A stretch of DNA of 64,000 nucleotides, from assembly GCF_001949145.1 (NCBI RefSeq), contig NW_019091669.1, positions 110,741 to 174,740 of the forward strand, written 5' to 3'. The notes below the pieces were generated by a model, which did not search any database, had not been told where the DNA came from, and saw only the letters and a list, made by a program, of their open reading frames with translations. Shown piece by piece: positions 1-10,320 of the stretch. Made by a program: the position numbers and the translations under genes. This DNA comes from Acanthaster planci. Taxonomy: Eukaryota > Echinodermata > Asteroidea > Valvatida > Acanthasteridae. Each line of letters begins with the position of its first letter. Position 1 is the stretch's first letter.

Positions 1-342
1 CCTGAAAATTTGATTCTAGATCTTCCACTGTACTGCTACTTGCTAAATATTAAAACCCTGATGTGCATCAATCTGTGTGTCAGGTAAGTAAAGTCACTGT
101 CAGAGCTTTACAAAACACATGTAGGTCTAATTTGAGAAAACAAATCATATGTTAGATTATTATGCTATACTAATGCAGTGCTGTGCTGTCTATGATTTGG
201 AGAATTGGTGTGCTTCAGCATCACTAGGCAACTCAGGGTTGTATACACACAAAGAGTTGGGTCTTTCCACAAAAGAGGTACAAAAGTGTACGGAGCCCCT
301 AAAGGGACATACCAATAGTTTTTTTATCCCGTGCATGACATA
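1..342. other. Gene-free sequence
   Basis: No convincing coding region or RNA gene is visible. The 70-codon open frame at 149-361 has no recognisable domain and runs into an inverted-repeat element. Confidence 0.5.
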
Positions 343-639
343 CACTACCCAAAAAAGTTAAGGACCATTTTTTTTTCCTAACTTGTAATCTTTTCCATGC
401 AATGAGAGGGGTCTAGTTCTCTCATTTTTGGTTTGTCTAGATGGTGGTCTCATTGCAATAAACAATTTATAAATTTTTTCAAAACATTATGCAACAACTG
501 AAACCAACCACATGTGAAATTGATTACAGCGTGTTTGAGGTCATTTAGGACAGTTGTATTGGGGTATTTCTAGCAGTAAAATACCTCATATAAAAAAAGG
601 ATACACAGAATAAAAAGTCCTTAACTTTTTCGAGTAGTT
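343..639. mobile_element. MITE, Tc1/mariner-like ends
   Basis: A roughly 297-bp element with imperfect terminal inverted repeats. The left end (343-372) starts CACTACCCAAAAAAGTTAAG and the right end (612-639) is its diverged reverse complement, ending CTTAACTTTTTCGAGTAG. TA dinucleotides flank both ends (341-342 and 640-641), as expected for Tc1/mariner insertion. No transposase is encoded, so it would be non-autonomous. The superfamily assignment rests on the TA flanks and the style of the termini. Confidence 0.65.
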
Positions 640-3600
640 TATTGTAGCGCTGGCGGGTTCGGTAAGTGGGGGCGCCAGCTTGGACCCACATGGAGCTAGC
701 TGGCTGCCCCCGCTGGTATGCGAACGGCCCGCGGTTTTCCCGCCTCTGGAATGTCACAAAGGTTCAACAGCACATTTTTAACAGGAAGAGTATTTAACTG
801 AATGAATTTGAAGTTTTTCATCAAAGAGGTTCGGCTACACTACACCAGGAATGACAAAGGAAATGTCAGAGTGTGCCACGAAAAGTCAATAATTGTAATT
901 TGGGTCTAGAACCTAGACTACAACTAGTAGTTTGCGTGACAGCAATACCACACAGTCACACTGAATCCATGGCACAAATTCTGTTTTCTTCCCAAATCAT
1001 GGCCCAGCCATGGATGCAGGAAAGCATACTATGTGCAAAGATTGGCAGTGAACCCCACCCAAAAAAGGCTTAGGACCAATAAATAAAGAAAACCCAGAGA
1101 AAATGTGATCTATGGTGGCTCACTTCCAAACAAAACAAAAATCGAACTGAATCTATTTAAGAATATATTATACTCGAACAAAAAGAGTTAAGCACATAGA
1201 GATGAGTAATTGAATTTTTGTCACAGCTGTTATTATTCCATCAAAACTTTGTGCTGGATACCAAGTAAATGGCCAAACCAAACACAAGAACAATTAATTG
1301 GGGCACACTAGACCCCCAGCATGGTTCTCAGACCAAACCACTGCTTGGTACCCAGACCAAGCAACCATAGTGCTAGGTGCAAGCCACTGCAGTACAGCTG
1401 GGTTCCCAGTCCCAGAATCACCGTAAATTTCTTTCATGGCCAACGTGCCCAACTTACACAAACAGCTGTGAAGATGTGACAGTGTTGGCGTGTAGCTGTT
1501 TGTTCACTACCAACAGACAAAGATTCTGGGAATTCTTATTGGTGAAAAGTTTTTCAAATTTGCATAATACAGACATATTAGCTTCCTCACCTTTAGTTAT
1601 ACCGATATGGTTGTGTGTTGTTCACTTTGCAGCGGGTCAGGTGTACACCACGTACATGTATGTTTCAGAGGGAAATTATTAACTGCACATGTCCCGTTTA
1701 TAGGGTCATTTGCATGCGTAATGAGGGCCATGGGAATTCGTGCCAAGCAAACAGCTTCTTCATCTCATTAAATTTACGTCTTATTTTCATTTTTTGGAAA
1801 TAAAATTTCCTGCCAAAAATATTTTCATGGTAAGATAAGGCCTTTTCCTGACGTGTTTTGTGAAAATTAAATTGAAAAATAGTACCAGAGGTCAAAACTT
1901 AGTCTGGTGATTTTTGTGAAAACCTCTTTTCGTAAGCGGTAGTTTGATTTAGTTTGTTTACGTTTTGATGCGATTTTTGAAGGATCAAAACAGATTGCGA
2001 GCGGAATTAAGTAATCGGGAACAAAAGACGAGCTCAAAAGTACAGTAAGTTTACATGCAGTTCATTATTGAAACCGAAGTCTATCTGTCATTATAAAATT
2101 GCCAGGAAAATGCTGAGATTCATGGTATACTGTAATCCCCAGTTTTACATGTACATGTACTGTACACACATGAACCACACCAGCTCCGTCAAGAATTTCC
2201 ATGCACCTGAGCATGTACATGTATATGTACGCCATGGTACATGTATGTGTGAACAAGCCGCAGGGTAACTGTTCATAGTACGTGGCCTGGCTGAAACGGT
2301 TTTGTGCATGTACAACATATTCAGATCGCGCTGTACAAAAGTAAGATACATGTATATAACTCATGATGGTCGAACAAAAAAATCTAGCTACAGAGAACTG
2401 ATTAAATTGTGTAGTTGAGATTCTAGCCTGTCGTATGCAGTGTCTCAGTGTTCTGGGAAAACTTCTAAAATTGAGAAATTTAGTGAAAAAAAGACCAAGT
2501 GATTAATTGAAAATGGAAATAATTTATCATCTTAGCAACCACTTTGAGGCTAAATTTCATATGTAGCATTTCTTTTCGTGACTGTGTGATGTTTTATTCG
2601 GTTTAAGCCTTCTAGAGCATGTACAAAGAGTTTCCATGTGATCGTTTGTTAACTTTGTGCAAACAAAGTCTTCAAAACAAGAAGGCTCAACAGAGGACTG
2701 GCAAGTTGCTAAGGACATTCTTGTATGGTTCACAAGGGTCCGGTCAAGTAACCGCCGTGTACGGTTGAAGTCGTTAATTTCCACAAATTGAACAAGGATG
2801 AAACATACGTGACACGTGTACATTGTTGCTGCGTATAAGATATTTTATCCCGTAGCAGTAATAAAAGTAATTATATAGGCCCTAGTATAGTATTGGCAGA
2901 ATCTGAATCTCGGTGAAAAAAGAAAGAAAGAAGCATGAACATAATTCCATGCAAGATTTATCAATACCTACATGTATAATAATTTTGCCTGTGACTCAAC
3001 CAATGGAAGACACAAAAAATAATCAAGTTATGTAAGCATGAACAATTTTGGTCAAAGAACAGATAAAAAGTCAATCAAATCTATTTGAGCTACCGGTACC
3101 GTATCATGCAGAAATCAAAACAAAATGAGTGAAGACCAACGTTTGACAAAACCTAACCGACCTGATTAATTAAAACTGTCAAAACTCGAAACAACTTCAC
3201 ATGAAACTGTCTTGAGGAAGATGAGATGGTATGGCCTGTACGAGTTAGTGGGCAAAATTTGTTGCCTGAATAATTTGCAAACAATACCGAGAGAGTGAAG
3301 CGATAGGCGTACTTGTCTTTTTTGATTTTTTATTGGATCCGATCCAATACAAAGTTTGAAAAAGAAGTACATGTACATGTACTACCGCTCCAGCTCAGTC
3401 GAGCTAATGGGTCAAAGGGCAAAGCTTACCTGACAAAACGAAAATCAAGAAAACAGTGATCTTGTGATACTAGCCTGGCTCCTGAAGAGAGTGACTAAGA
3501 GTACTGTACATGTGAAGTCACCCACTACACCAGCATTTGTTATGTATATGCATGTGGTTTTGGGCCCTTTTCCAATACTCGACTTGGGCTCCGCCTCAGG

Positions 3601-3987
3601 CTTCGTTCCCAAAACCAATCCCCGATTGTAGGCCTGAAGCGTTTAAATTAAATTGAATTACTGTAATTTCTGGCTTTCTTGCATATTATTTGATGCTTTG
3701 TGGTACTATTAGACTAATTACTGCGCTTACAGCTTCAAAGTAAGCTAGTTAAAAAACAGGTGCAGCCTGAGACGGAGCCGGAGTTGAGTACTGGAAAACG
3801 GCCTTAGTGAGCTGCTTGCATAATTCATGCACCCCAGCCCCAAACAGAAGGTCATTGCTATCATGAGGGCAAAGAGGCACATGCGTACTTGTACTTTAAA
3901 ACTTGCGTAATAAACTTACGAAACGCAGTGCATGAACGGCTTGTAATCCGCCCCGTACGGCGCTTTTAAGTACGGACCTTTGCAAGG
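640..3987. other. Gene-free AT-rich intergenic sequence
   Basis: No supported gene. The segment holds low-complexity AT-rich DNA and a cluster of TACATGTA palindromes around 2145-2260 and near 3369-3381. Two weak matches to the 343-639 element termini sit near 1054 and 1168, but both face the same way and do not form a complete element. Confidence 0.5.
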
Positions 3988-4262
3988 GAATGGGTGAGAA
4001 ACGAATTGGGGGAAAATGTTCGTTCAAACGAAAACATTTGTTCGAAAGAAAAAAAAATCGTTCGAACGACAAAAATTTGATTGCCTGGAAGTGAGCACAC
4101 GTGCATATTTTGGCAAGCCAAACGTTTCAATAGCGAATAACGTTCGAACGATTTTTTTGAACAATTTTTTTGGTTCACACCATTTTTTTTCCGTTCGAAC
4201 AATTTTTTGGGTTCGATCAAACATTTTTCCCCAATATGTTTCTCATCTGTGTCCCATTAAAT
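3988..4262. mobile_element. Foldback/MITE with long terminal inverted repeats
   Basis: The ends of a roughly 275-bp unit are inverted copies. TGAGAAACGAATTGGGGGAA and following bases (3995-4020) pair with the complement of 4219-4245 (TTTTTCCCCAATATGTTTCT core), and the similarity extends outward as AATGGG after a short indel. The interior holds several GTTCGAAC palindromes and A/T tracts, so the whole unit can fold back. No coding capacity is seen. Insertion-site duplications are unclear. Confidence 0.6.
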
Positions 4263-5829
4263 TAAAAGCTCCGTATCTAGGGGTGCAGTGTCCCAATTCA
4301 AGGAAAATTCTCCGTCAGACCGAGGCGCACAAAAAGTAACCCCCCCCCGAGATTGTTTCGAAAAGAGGGGTCTGATTGGGCCAAGAAATGGTGGAATTGT
4401 GTCAGAATGGCTCAGGATCATCTCTGTAGATTCAGGGGCACCCATCTGGGGGCAAAGCAGACAAAAATGGGATTGAAAATTAGTCAGAAGAGCCCCCGGA
4501 AGGTGAAGGATGTCATTTGAAAAATGACCGCTGGGAGGGCTTGGCAACATTTACTTTTTGGGGGGTGAGTTTGTTTTGGGCGGATAATTAAAAAAATCAT
4601 CGGTTAACCTACTAAAAATTGAAAATCAAATGAAATCTGAAGGACCACACAACACATTGTTTTTTGTTTGAGAGGCCTCAGGGACTTCAGTTGCCTGCCA
4701 TGGGGCTCCAAACGTGGTTGATTTTACACCATTTTCAATGGAGCTTGAATTGTTTCAGCGCACCCCTATACGATCTTTGGTACTGAGGTCAAGGCCGGTC
4801 ATCAAATCACTTGCACGCCACGCCAGCATATAGGTTGCGCAACTTGTCTACATTTTCTTGATACCTGACAGACCGCACATTTGGCAAGTACTTGCACCGT
4901 GCTTGCGATCTGTTGCAGTGTAGCTCCACGGTTGCTGGCTCGCGTTGGACCGTTAAACCATGATTAGGTTGTCAAAGTATGCAGAAGCGGGTCTTCCGGG
5001 GGCCCAAAAAGCCCGGTACGTACAGAAACTGGCAAGCAGTGGCTTGGATAAAGACCCATAATATCGGCGATTCCAAGGACCTGGATGCGTCTCCGGCTGT
5101 TATTCCACAAGTAAAGTGGGGCGATTTGTCTTATGTTGACACCGAGCCAGCATACACGTGAGGAAATGCGAGTAAGTTTGAGACTTGATATCTGTACAGA
5201 CAATAGGCATTTAGGCCTGATAATATTCTTGTGAAGTTTGGATAGAAACCATTAATTTTTTAACTGCTTAAACGCATCCACCACCGGTATTGTCCGGATT
5301 TGATATCAGTCTAAATTCATTTACATGCTTTAAAGCGAACAGTTTGACAATTGAATTGTCTGCAAGTGGCATTGCACAAAAGTAACAATTTACAAAGCCC
5401 CTTTCTTTTCAGTGTTGTTGAATTAACTCCGAGAGAAGAATTTTTCCCATACTTGGTCAAATCATGGAGAAATAAAACACATTTCTCCCTGGTTAAATCA
5501 AAAATTGATCATAAAATTTTGAGGGAGTCCAAACATATTTCACCGGTCAGTTCATAAGAAATGTAAGTGCACTGTATTCCATATCCTATCACAAGTATTG
5601 GCTGTAAGCGTATCATCCAAGAAAACAAGCGCTTTAGGTCTGGTCTAAATTTCGTCAGATTCCGGTCTTCAATACATTTCTTATGTATTCCAAAGCTAGA
5701 TTTTTTTGTCCACACCCGTACCCTCCCCCTTCTAAAACTGTCTAATGCTGTATTGCCTATTGGTATTGTTAATGTACTTTAAGTAATAAATGCTGAAAAA
5801 AACATAAATATTTCCTTTTGTATTTGTAG
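4263..5829. other. Gene-free sequence upstream of the YqaJ relic
   Basis: No recognisable gene. A 60-codon open frame at 4979-5161 (+) could be a further decayed exon of the downstream YqaJ-type relic, but it shows no diagnostic motif. Confidence 0.4.
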
Positions 5830-8764
5830 GCATGGAAGGCAATGACGGGTTCAGATAGCTTTATACAAGCTGGATCGATGGTTCCATGATATGCTTCCGT
5901 GGTTTTTGCCAGAGAAAAAAGGAAACATTGTGTCAAGTCAGCTCACAGACGGGGCTATTTTGCACAGTAAGATAAGGTCCTGTGTAGTGAGGGGAGGGGA
6001 TATATTGCCCTTGGCTCAATATAGGTCTCTATTTCTATTCAAAAAATTAAAAGATGGAAGAGGAAACCATCAGTGTTAATGATGCACTGGTGGTAATGAA
6101 AACTCTAACATTGAAGTTTAGCAACCTTGAAAAAACTATATGGATGCATGGTTTATCGGGAAAATTTGTCCAAAATCCCATAATTCCAGTCCAGCAGACC
6201 TATCACACAAGACTTTCTTCTTATGATTTCAGTAATCATTTTGTATTTTTTCTACTTCTTTGTAGCCTTCGTGAGGCATGTTCACAAGTGGCAGCCCTGA
6301 TCTCATGTGTCGTACGTGCAAACGAGTACAGGAGAATGACCAGTGTGGATGCTTGCACGTCCCAGAAATGTGTGTTGCTACCCTCAAAACGAGATTTGAG
6401 TCATCGTTTGATTGGTTCACTGAATTTACTCTCTAGTTCCTACACCTCAAAAATGCATACCTACTGATCAGGGTTTCAATTGGAGATTGTTTTTGGATGA
6501 GATTGGAAGATGCCCCAAGAATTGTGGCTAGATGTAGATAATTCAGGACAGAAAGCTGTTATTCAAGTGTCTCGTGTTGCTTTATTTTTTTTGTTTAATC
6601 CATTCTCGAAGCAAGGATGACCCTTGCCATCCTTCTGTTTGTGATGTTTGGAAATGGATCACCATGTATCCTAATTGTTTTTTTTTAACAAATGTAATAG
6701 GTTTCGGCTGCTGAGATCAGTGCTATAGACTATTTATAGACTATTTACAAGCCCTGCGACAAAAAGGAAGAAGGGACAGCAATCAGATCATACACAGGCT
6801 TGCAAGAGAGACATAACAAGGCCAACTGCAGATGAGCTTGCAACCTTCCACCGGGCCGGGCCATAGCACCAACCGAGCCAGTTCTGCACCACATTCTGGA
6901 TGACTATGCTGGGGAGTTCATAGTCTTGAGTGCCACTGACATATTACCAAGCAGCCTTTACAATCCAGATGCCCTTAAATGGCATTTTGCCAACCTGTGC
7001 AAGACTGTGCAAACATTTTCGATACTTCTCTGGTAAGTTATCTCTCTAATTAACTTAAGTCTGCTTTTCATTTGGCATGTTTGATATGAGTGAAATTGTG
7101 AAATGTAATAATCCTTTGCTTTGTAACTGGTGAAAATAACAGTCTTAATTATTAGGGGAGAGTAGGGATACTATTTGTTTATTGTTTTTAAGTAGTTTAA
7201 ATAACCCTTTTTTCTCATTTTATGTCTTAGCTTTTCCAGATAACAGAAGAACAGTGCAAAGAAGTAGAATTCAGGACTCGTGACCAAGCTAAAAGTAAGC
7301 TGTGGTTTCAGCAACGTGCTGGAAGAATCACTGCCTCACAATTCCACAGTGCTGTTTAGACGAACTTGGCAATGCCATCTTCCAGCTTGGTGAAGAAAAT
7401 ATGCCTTGATCCTGAGGCATATCGCTTTTCCACCACTGCAACAAGGTAAATGTTTTACATACTATAAAGTCAAATGAGAGTAATAAATGAAAGTTGCAAC
7501 CTTTTCTGGCCACAAAGTATGTTGTGTGCACTTTATTGTGCCGACAACTAATATGGAGACATTCAGAATGAAATGCTTATTGTACAGGTACTCTGCAGTC
7601 TATTGTGTGACTTGCACCCGTATTGTCTGCATAGCGATTGCTCTGTGCATGAATTACTAACAGCAGAAATAGGTAATTCCAGAAATTAGGGTCCATTTTT
7701 TGTGTCCCTGTCACATCTGGCACATGATTTGTAAGTTCAGAAGACATTTTCTAATTTCTAAGAGTGATGCATTAAGGTAAATCACATGCCAAACCAACAG
7801 GAATAGTTCGAAAACAATTTCAGTGATATTTCCATGTCAAATAACAAAGGTCAGATGTAACAGGGACACATAAATGTTACACTTTTGGACCCCTAATTTC
7901 TGGAATTACCCAAATACAGTTGCATAGCGATGCATCCCCAAGGGGAAAATGTGACATCAATCCTGTAAAATTTATTGTTTATTCCGTGGTTTTTTTTTTG
8001 CATTTTACGGGGGGGGTTGAGCATGAAAATGAAGCCAGGAGCATGTGTATGTCAATGCTGAGCTGACACCACAGAGACCTGGTCGTGGAAGATTGTGGAT
8101 TTATTTTAAATCCAAAGTATCCACACCTTGTAGCCTCCCCGTTGATTTCCTGATGTGTAGCTGCTGTGGCAAGAAGCTGATTGAAGTGAAGTGGTCCTAT
8201 TGTTTCCGGGAAGGACTGCCGCATGAAGAAAGTAACAGCAAAAATTTCTGCGTAAAAAGGGTTGATGGGTTCTGGAAGCAGAAAGAAGATCATCCATACT
8301 TTTACCAAATTCAGGTCCAGTTAAATATTTGCAATGTCAATGTGTATGTTTTTGTTCTTTGGACAAATGACCTAATTGTTCAAGAAGTCAATAAGGATAT
8401 CAATTTTTTTTTAAGCATAACTTACCAGCAGTTACATGTTTTTTAAACTGGAATCCTTCCAGAATTAGTAGGGAAGTGGCAGACAAGAAAACAAGTGGAG
8501 TCAAATGGTATTGTAGATGTTCCAGAACCCGTGGAGACTTCATTCCCGTCAGCAGCAGATGTTCCCAACATTAACTATTGCTTCTGTGAGCGCCTCTCAT
8601 ATGGTAATATGGTGACATGTGATAATAAATTATGTGCTATCATTTTGTTTCAAATGGATTGTCTCATGTTGCGGGTCCCTCCAAAGGGCAAGTGGTACTG
8701 TCCCCACTGCAGGAAGTTCCCAAAGCTTTCAAAATTGAGAAAGCAAAGCAAGGTTCAGAAATAG
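5830..8764 (+). pseudogene. Relic of SWIM / YqaJ exonuclease / PHD-finger gene
   Basis: Successive segments match, in the right order, a multicopy invertebrate family that combines a SWIM zinc finger, a YqaJ (lambda-exonuclease-like) nuclease and a C-terminal ING-type PHD finger. Seen: AWKAMTGSDSF-like start (about 5830-5970); post-SWIM segment EACSQVAAL (about 6264-6410); a linker with PTADELATF and LHHILDDYAGEF (about 6780-7030); the YqaJ core [13 protein letters not shown] (about 7231-7445); the nuclease end CFREGLPHE to DHPYFYQIQVQLNI (about 8080-8330); and the PHD finger (about 8495-8764, ending GKWYCPHCRK). Gaps between them are AG/GT-bounded in places and look like introns. Damage is clear: an in-frame TAG at 7357-7359 within the nuclease core, frameshifts in the linker, and the PHD zinc-ligand His changed to Gln (FQMDC). 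I infer a dead transposon-borne or retro-duplicated gene. Exon limits are approximate. Confidence 0.7.
7672..7911. mobile_element. MITE with ~50-bp inverted repeats and 5-bp target duplication
   Basis: A 240-bp palindromic element. The left arm starts GGTAATTCCAGAAATTAGGG (7672 on) and continues to the CACATCTG near 7725; the right arm (about 7850-7911) is its reverse complement and ends CTAATTTCTGGAATTACCC. AAATA flanks both sides (7667-7671 and 7912-7916), a good candidate target-site duplication. It has no coding capacity. It sits inside a non-coding gap of the YqaJ relic. Confidence 0.75.
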
Positions 8765-9284
8765 GTGTTAGGCAGCATACTGAAGAGTAACACTTTCAGA
8801 GTTATGTGAAAGTCTTGCTGTGTCCTGACATTTTATAGTGCTGTTACTACAATGATTGTACTCTGAAGTTCCAGCATAAAGGACAAAAACCTGGAAATCA
8901 CAACTGCTTTTCTAGTTTATTCATTAGAATATTCATAGCAGAATGGCAAACTATAACTTAAATAGCTCCCTTTTAGGGCTTATAGTTAGAGTACCTATAT
9001 TCTTTTTCAGTACTGAAAATTTAAATGCTTTAAATACGACTGTGATATAATGTTGCTGAGGGCTTAATGCGCTTGCAAATATTTTATTGGGGGGTATTAT
9101 TTGATTGTTGTTTATTCTTTTGTAGGCATTTGTGATTAGCAATGCGGGTAGACTGGTAGACTAATAGACTATGTAACACTACAGTGAGGCTTGTTGATCA
9201 GTTCCACCATAGCACAGACATGACAAAGTGTCGTCCGGCCTACTCGTCTATCACTACAGTATTATGTTTATGGAACTCTATCTG
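8765..9284. other. Gene-free spacer
   Basis: AT-rich sequence between the YqaJ relic and the THAP frame. Nothing recognisable is seen. Confidence 0.5.
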
Positions 9285-9563
9285 TTAAGGGTTTATCGTA
9301 AAACCCCTTGCTTTCTCTTCATCGAACGTGGGCAAGTAAGGAACATTTGGCTCACCTGAGATAAAGTGTGCCGAACACGCCCGTGAAAACTTGGAGGGCG
9401 GCCATCCGTGTCGCTTGATGCTGCTCAACCATTTTGATCTTCTTCTTGCCGTCAATGTTTCGACTTCTCGGCCCCTAGATTTTACCACGACCGGAATGCA
9501 GTGGAACGACAGACCCTCTCGTCTACGGTCGGAACAGCCAACCACACAGCAACAGTATACCAT
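9285..9563 (-). CDS. THAP-domain zinc-finger protein (single exon or fragment)
   Basis: The frame encodes about 92 residues that begin MVYCCCVVGCSDRR and contain the THAP layout: the paired N-terminal cysteines, the central Trp in SKWLSSIKRHGW, PSKFS, and the C-terminal CSAHF zinc ligands. THAP domains are DNA-binding modules of P-element-like transposases and of host regulators derived from them. I chose the Met immediately before the first cysteines because the domain starts there; the open frame extends upstream to 9605. The protein stops right after the domain, so this is either the first exon of a spliced gene or a relic. No partner transposase is visible nearby. Confidence 0.55.
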   Translation of the reverse strand: MVYCCCVVGCSDRRREGLSFHCIPVVVKSRGREVETLTARRRSKWLSSIKRHGWPPSKFSRACSAHFISGEPNVPYLPTFDEEKARGFTINP

Positions 9564-9605
9564 ACTGCAGTAACAGTAGTTACGGAGAATGACGATGAAC
9601 AACAA

Positions 9606-10320
9606 AAATTAATAGGCCTAAGCCAACAAAGAAAAGGCGTTAAAATAGTGTCTCACGAAATTAAATGGCCGCGCCACTCGTACCAAATTAACCGAAATAA
9701 AAATATATGTAAGTTTGCTTGACCACAGTGAGGGCGCTGTCGCCAGTAAGCACGACTTGAATATGTCATATGCATAGACCCTATTAGAAATTGATATATC
9801 AATATTAATAAAAAGATATCTGTATTTTGCGATTAAATGTCAATTTCGCACGCCATTTGGAAGTGTTTGTAGGCCTACAAACGAGAAACGATAGACGCTG
9901 GTGTGTTTTTGACTTGTTCAAGTCCTAACACCGCTTTTTTTTTATCAGCAATGCATATTTGGAGTTTACTTAAGTACTGACTGACAAATGTTTCAGAACA
10001 ATAACCCAAAACAGGTACTTAATTCCTTTATTTTCGTTTTAAAATTTGGGGAGAAAAAATCTGAGGCACACGTCCCAGCGCAAAGAAGGCTCCATATATT
10101 CGATTTTGAAGGATCTGACATTATCCAGATCTGACAATTCAGTCCCCCACCCTGGCTAGCAGTGGTATCGTCCTTTGTGAAACTCAAGCACGTGACCACA
10201 AATAAAAAACTGCAAACAAGCTGCATTCCATAATTTCACGCCCTTTTTGATCTCTGTGTTCAAGCGATATTTCCTCATCAAAGCATTTCTGGTGGAATAA
10301 GAACACTGCTGCCATACACG
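9606..10320. other. Spacer and probable 5' region of the Ly6 gene
   Basis: No separate gene is supported. The last part (about 10230-10320) would be promoter or 5' UTR of the downstream Ly6 gene; I see no clear TATA box. Confidence 0.4.

Noticed and set aside
545-757. 70-codon open frame on the - strand across the right end of the first MITE
   Set aside because: It straddles the element boundary and has no motif.
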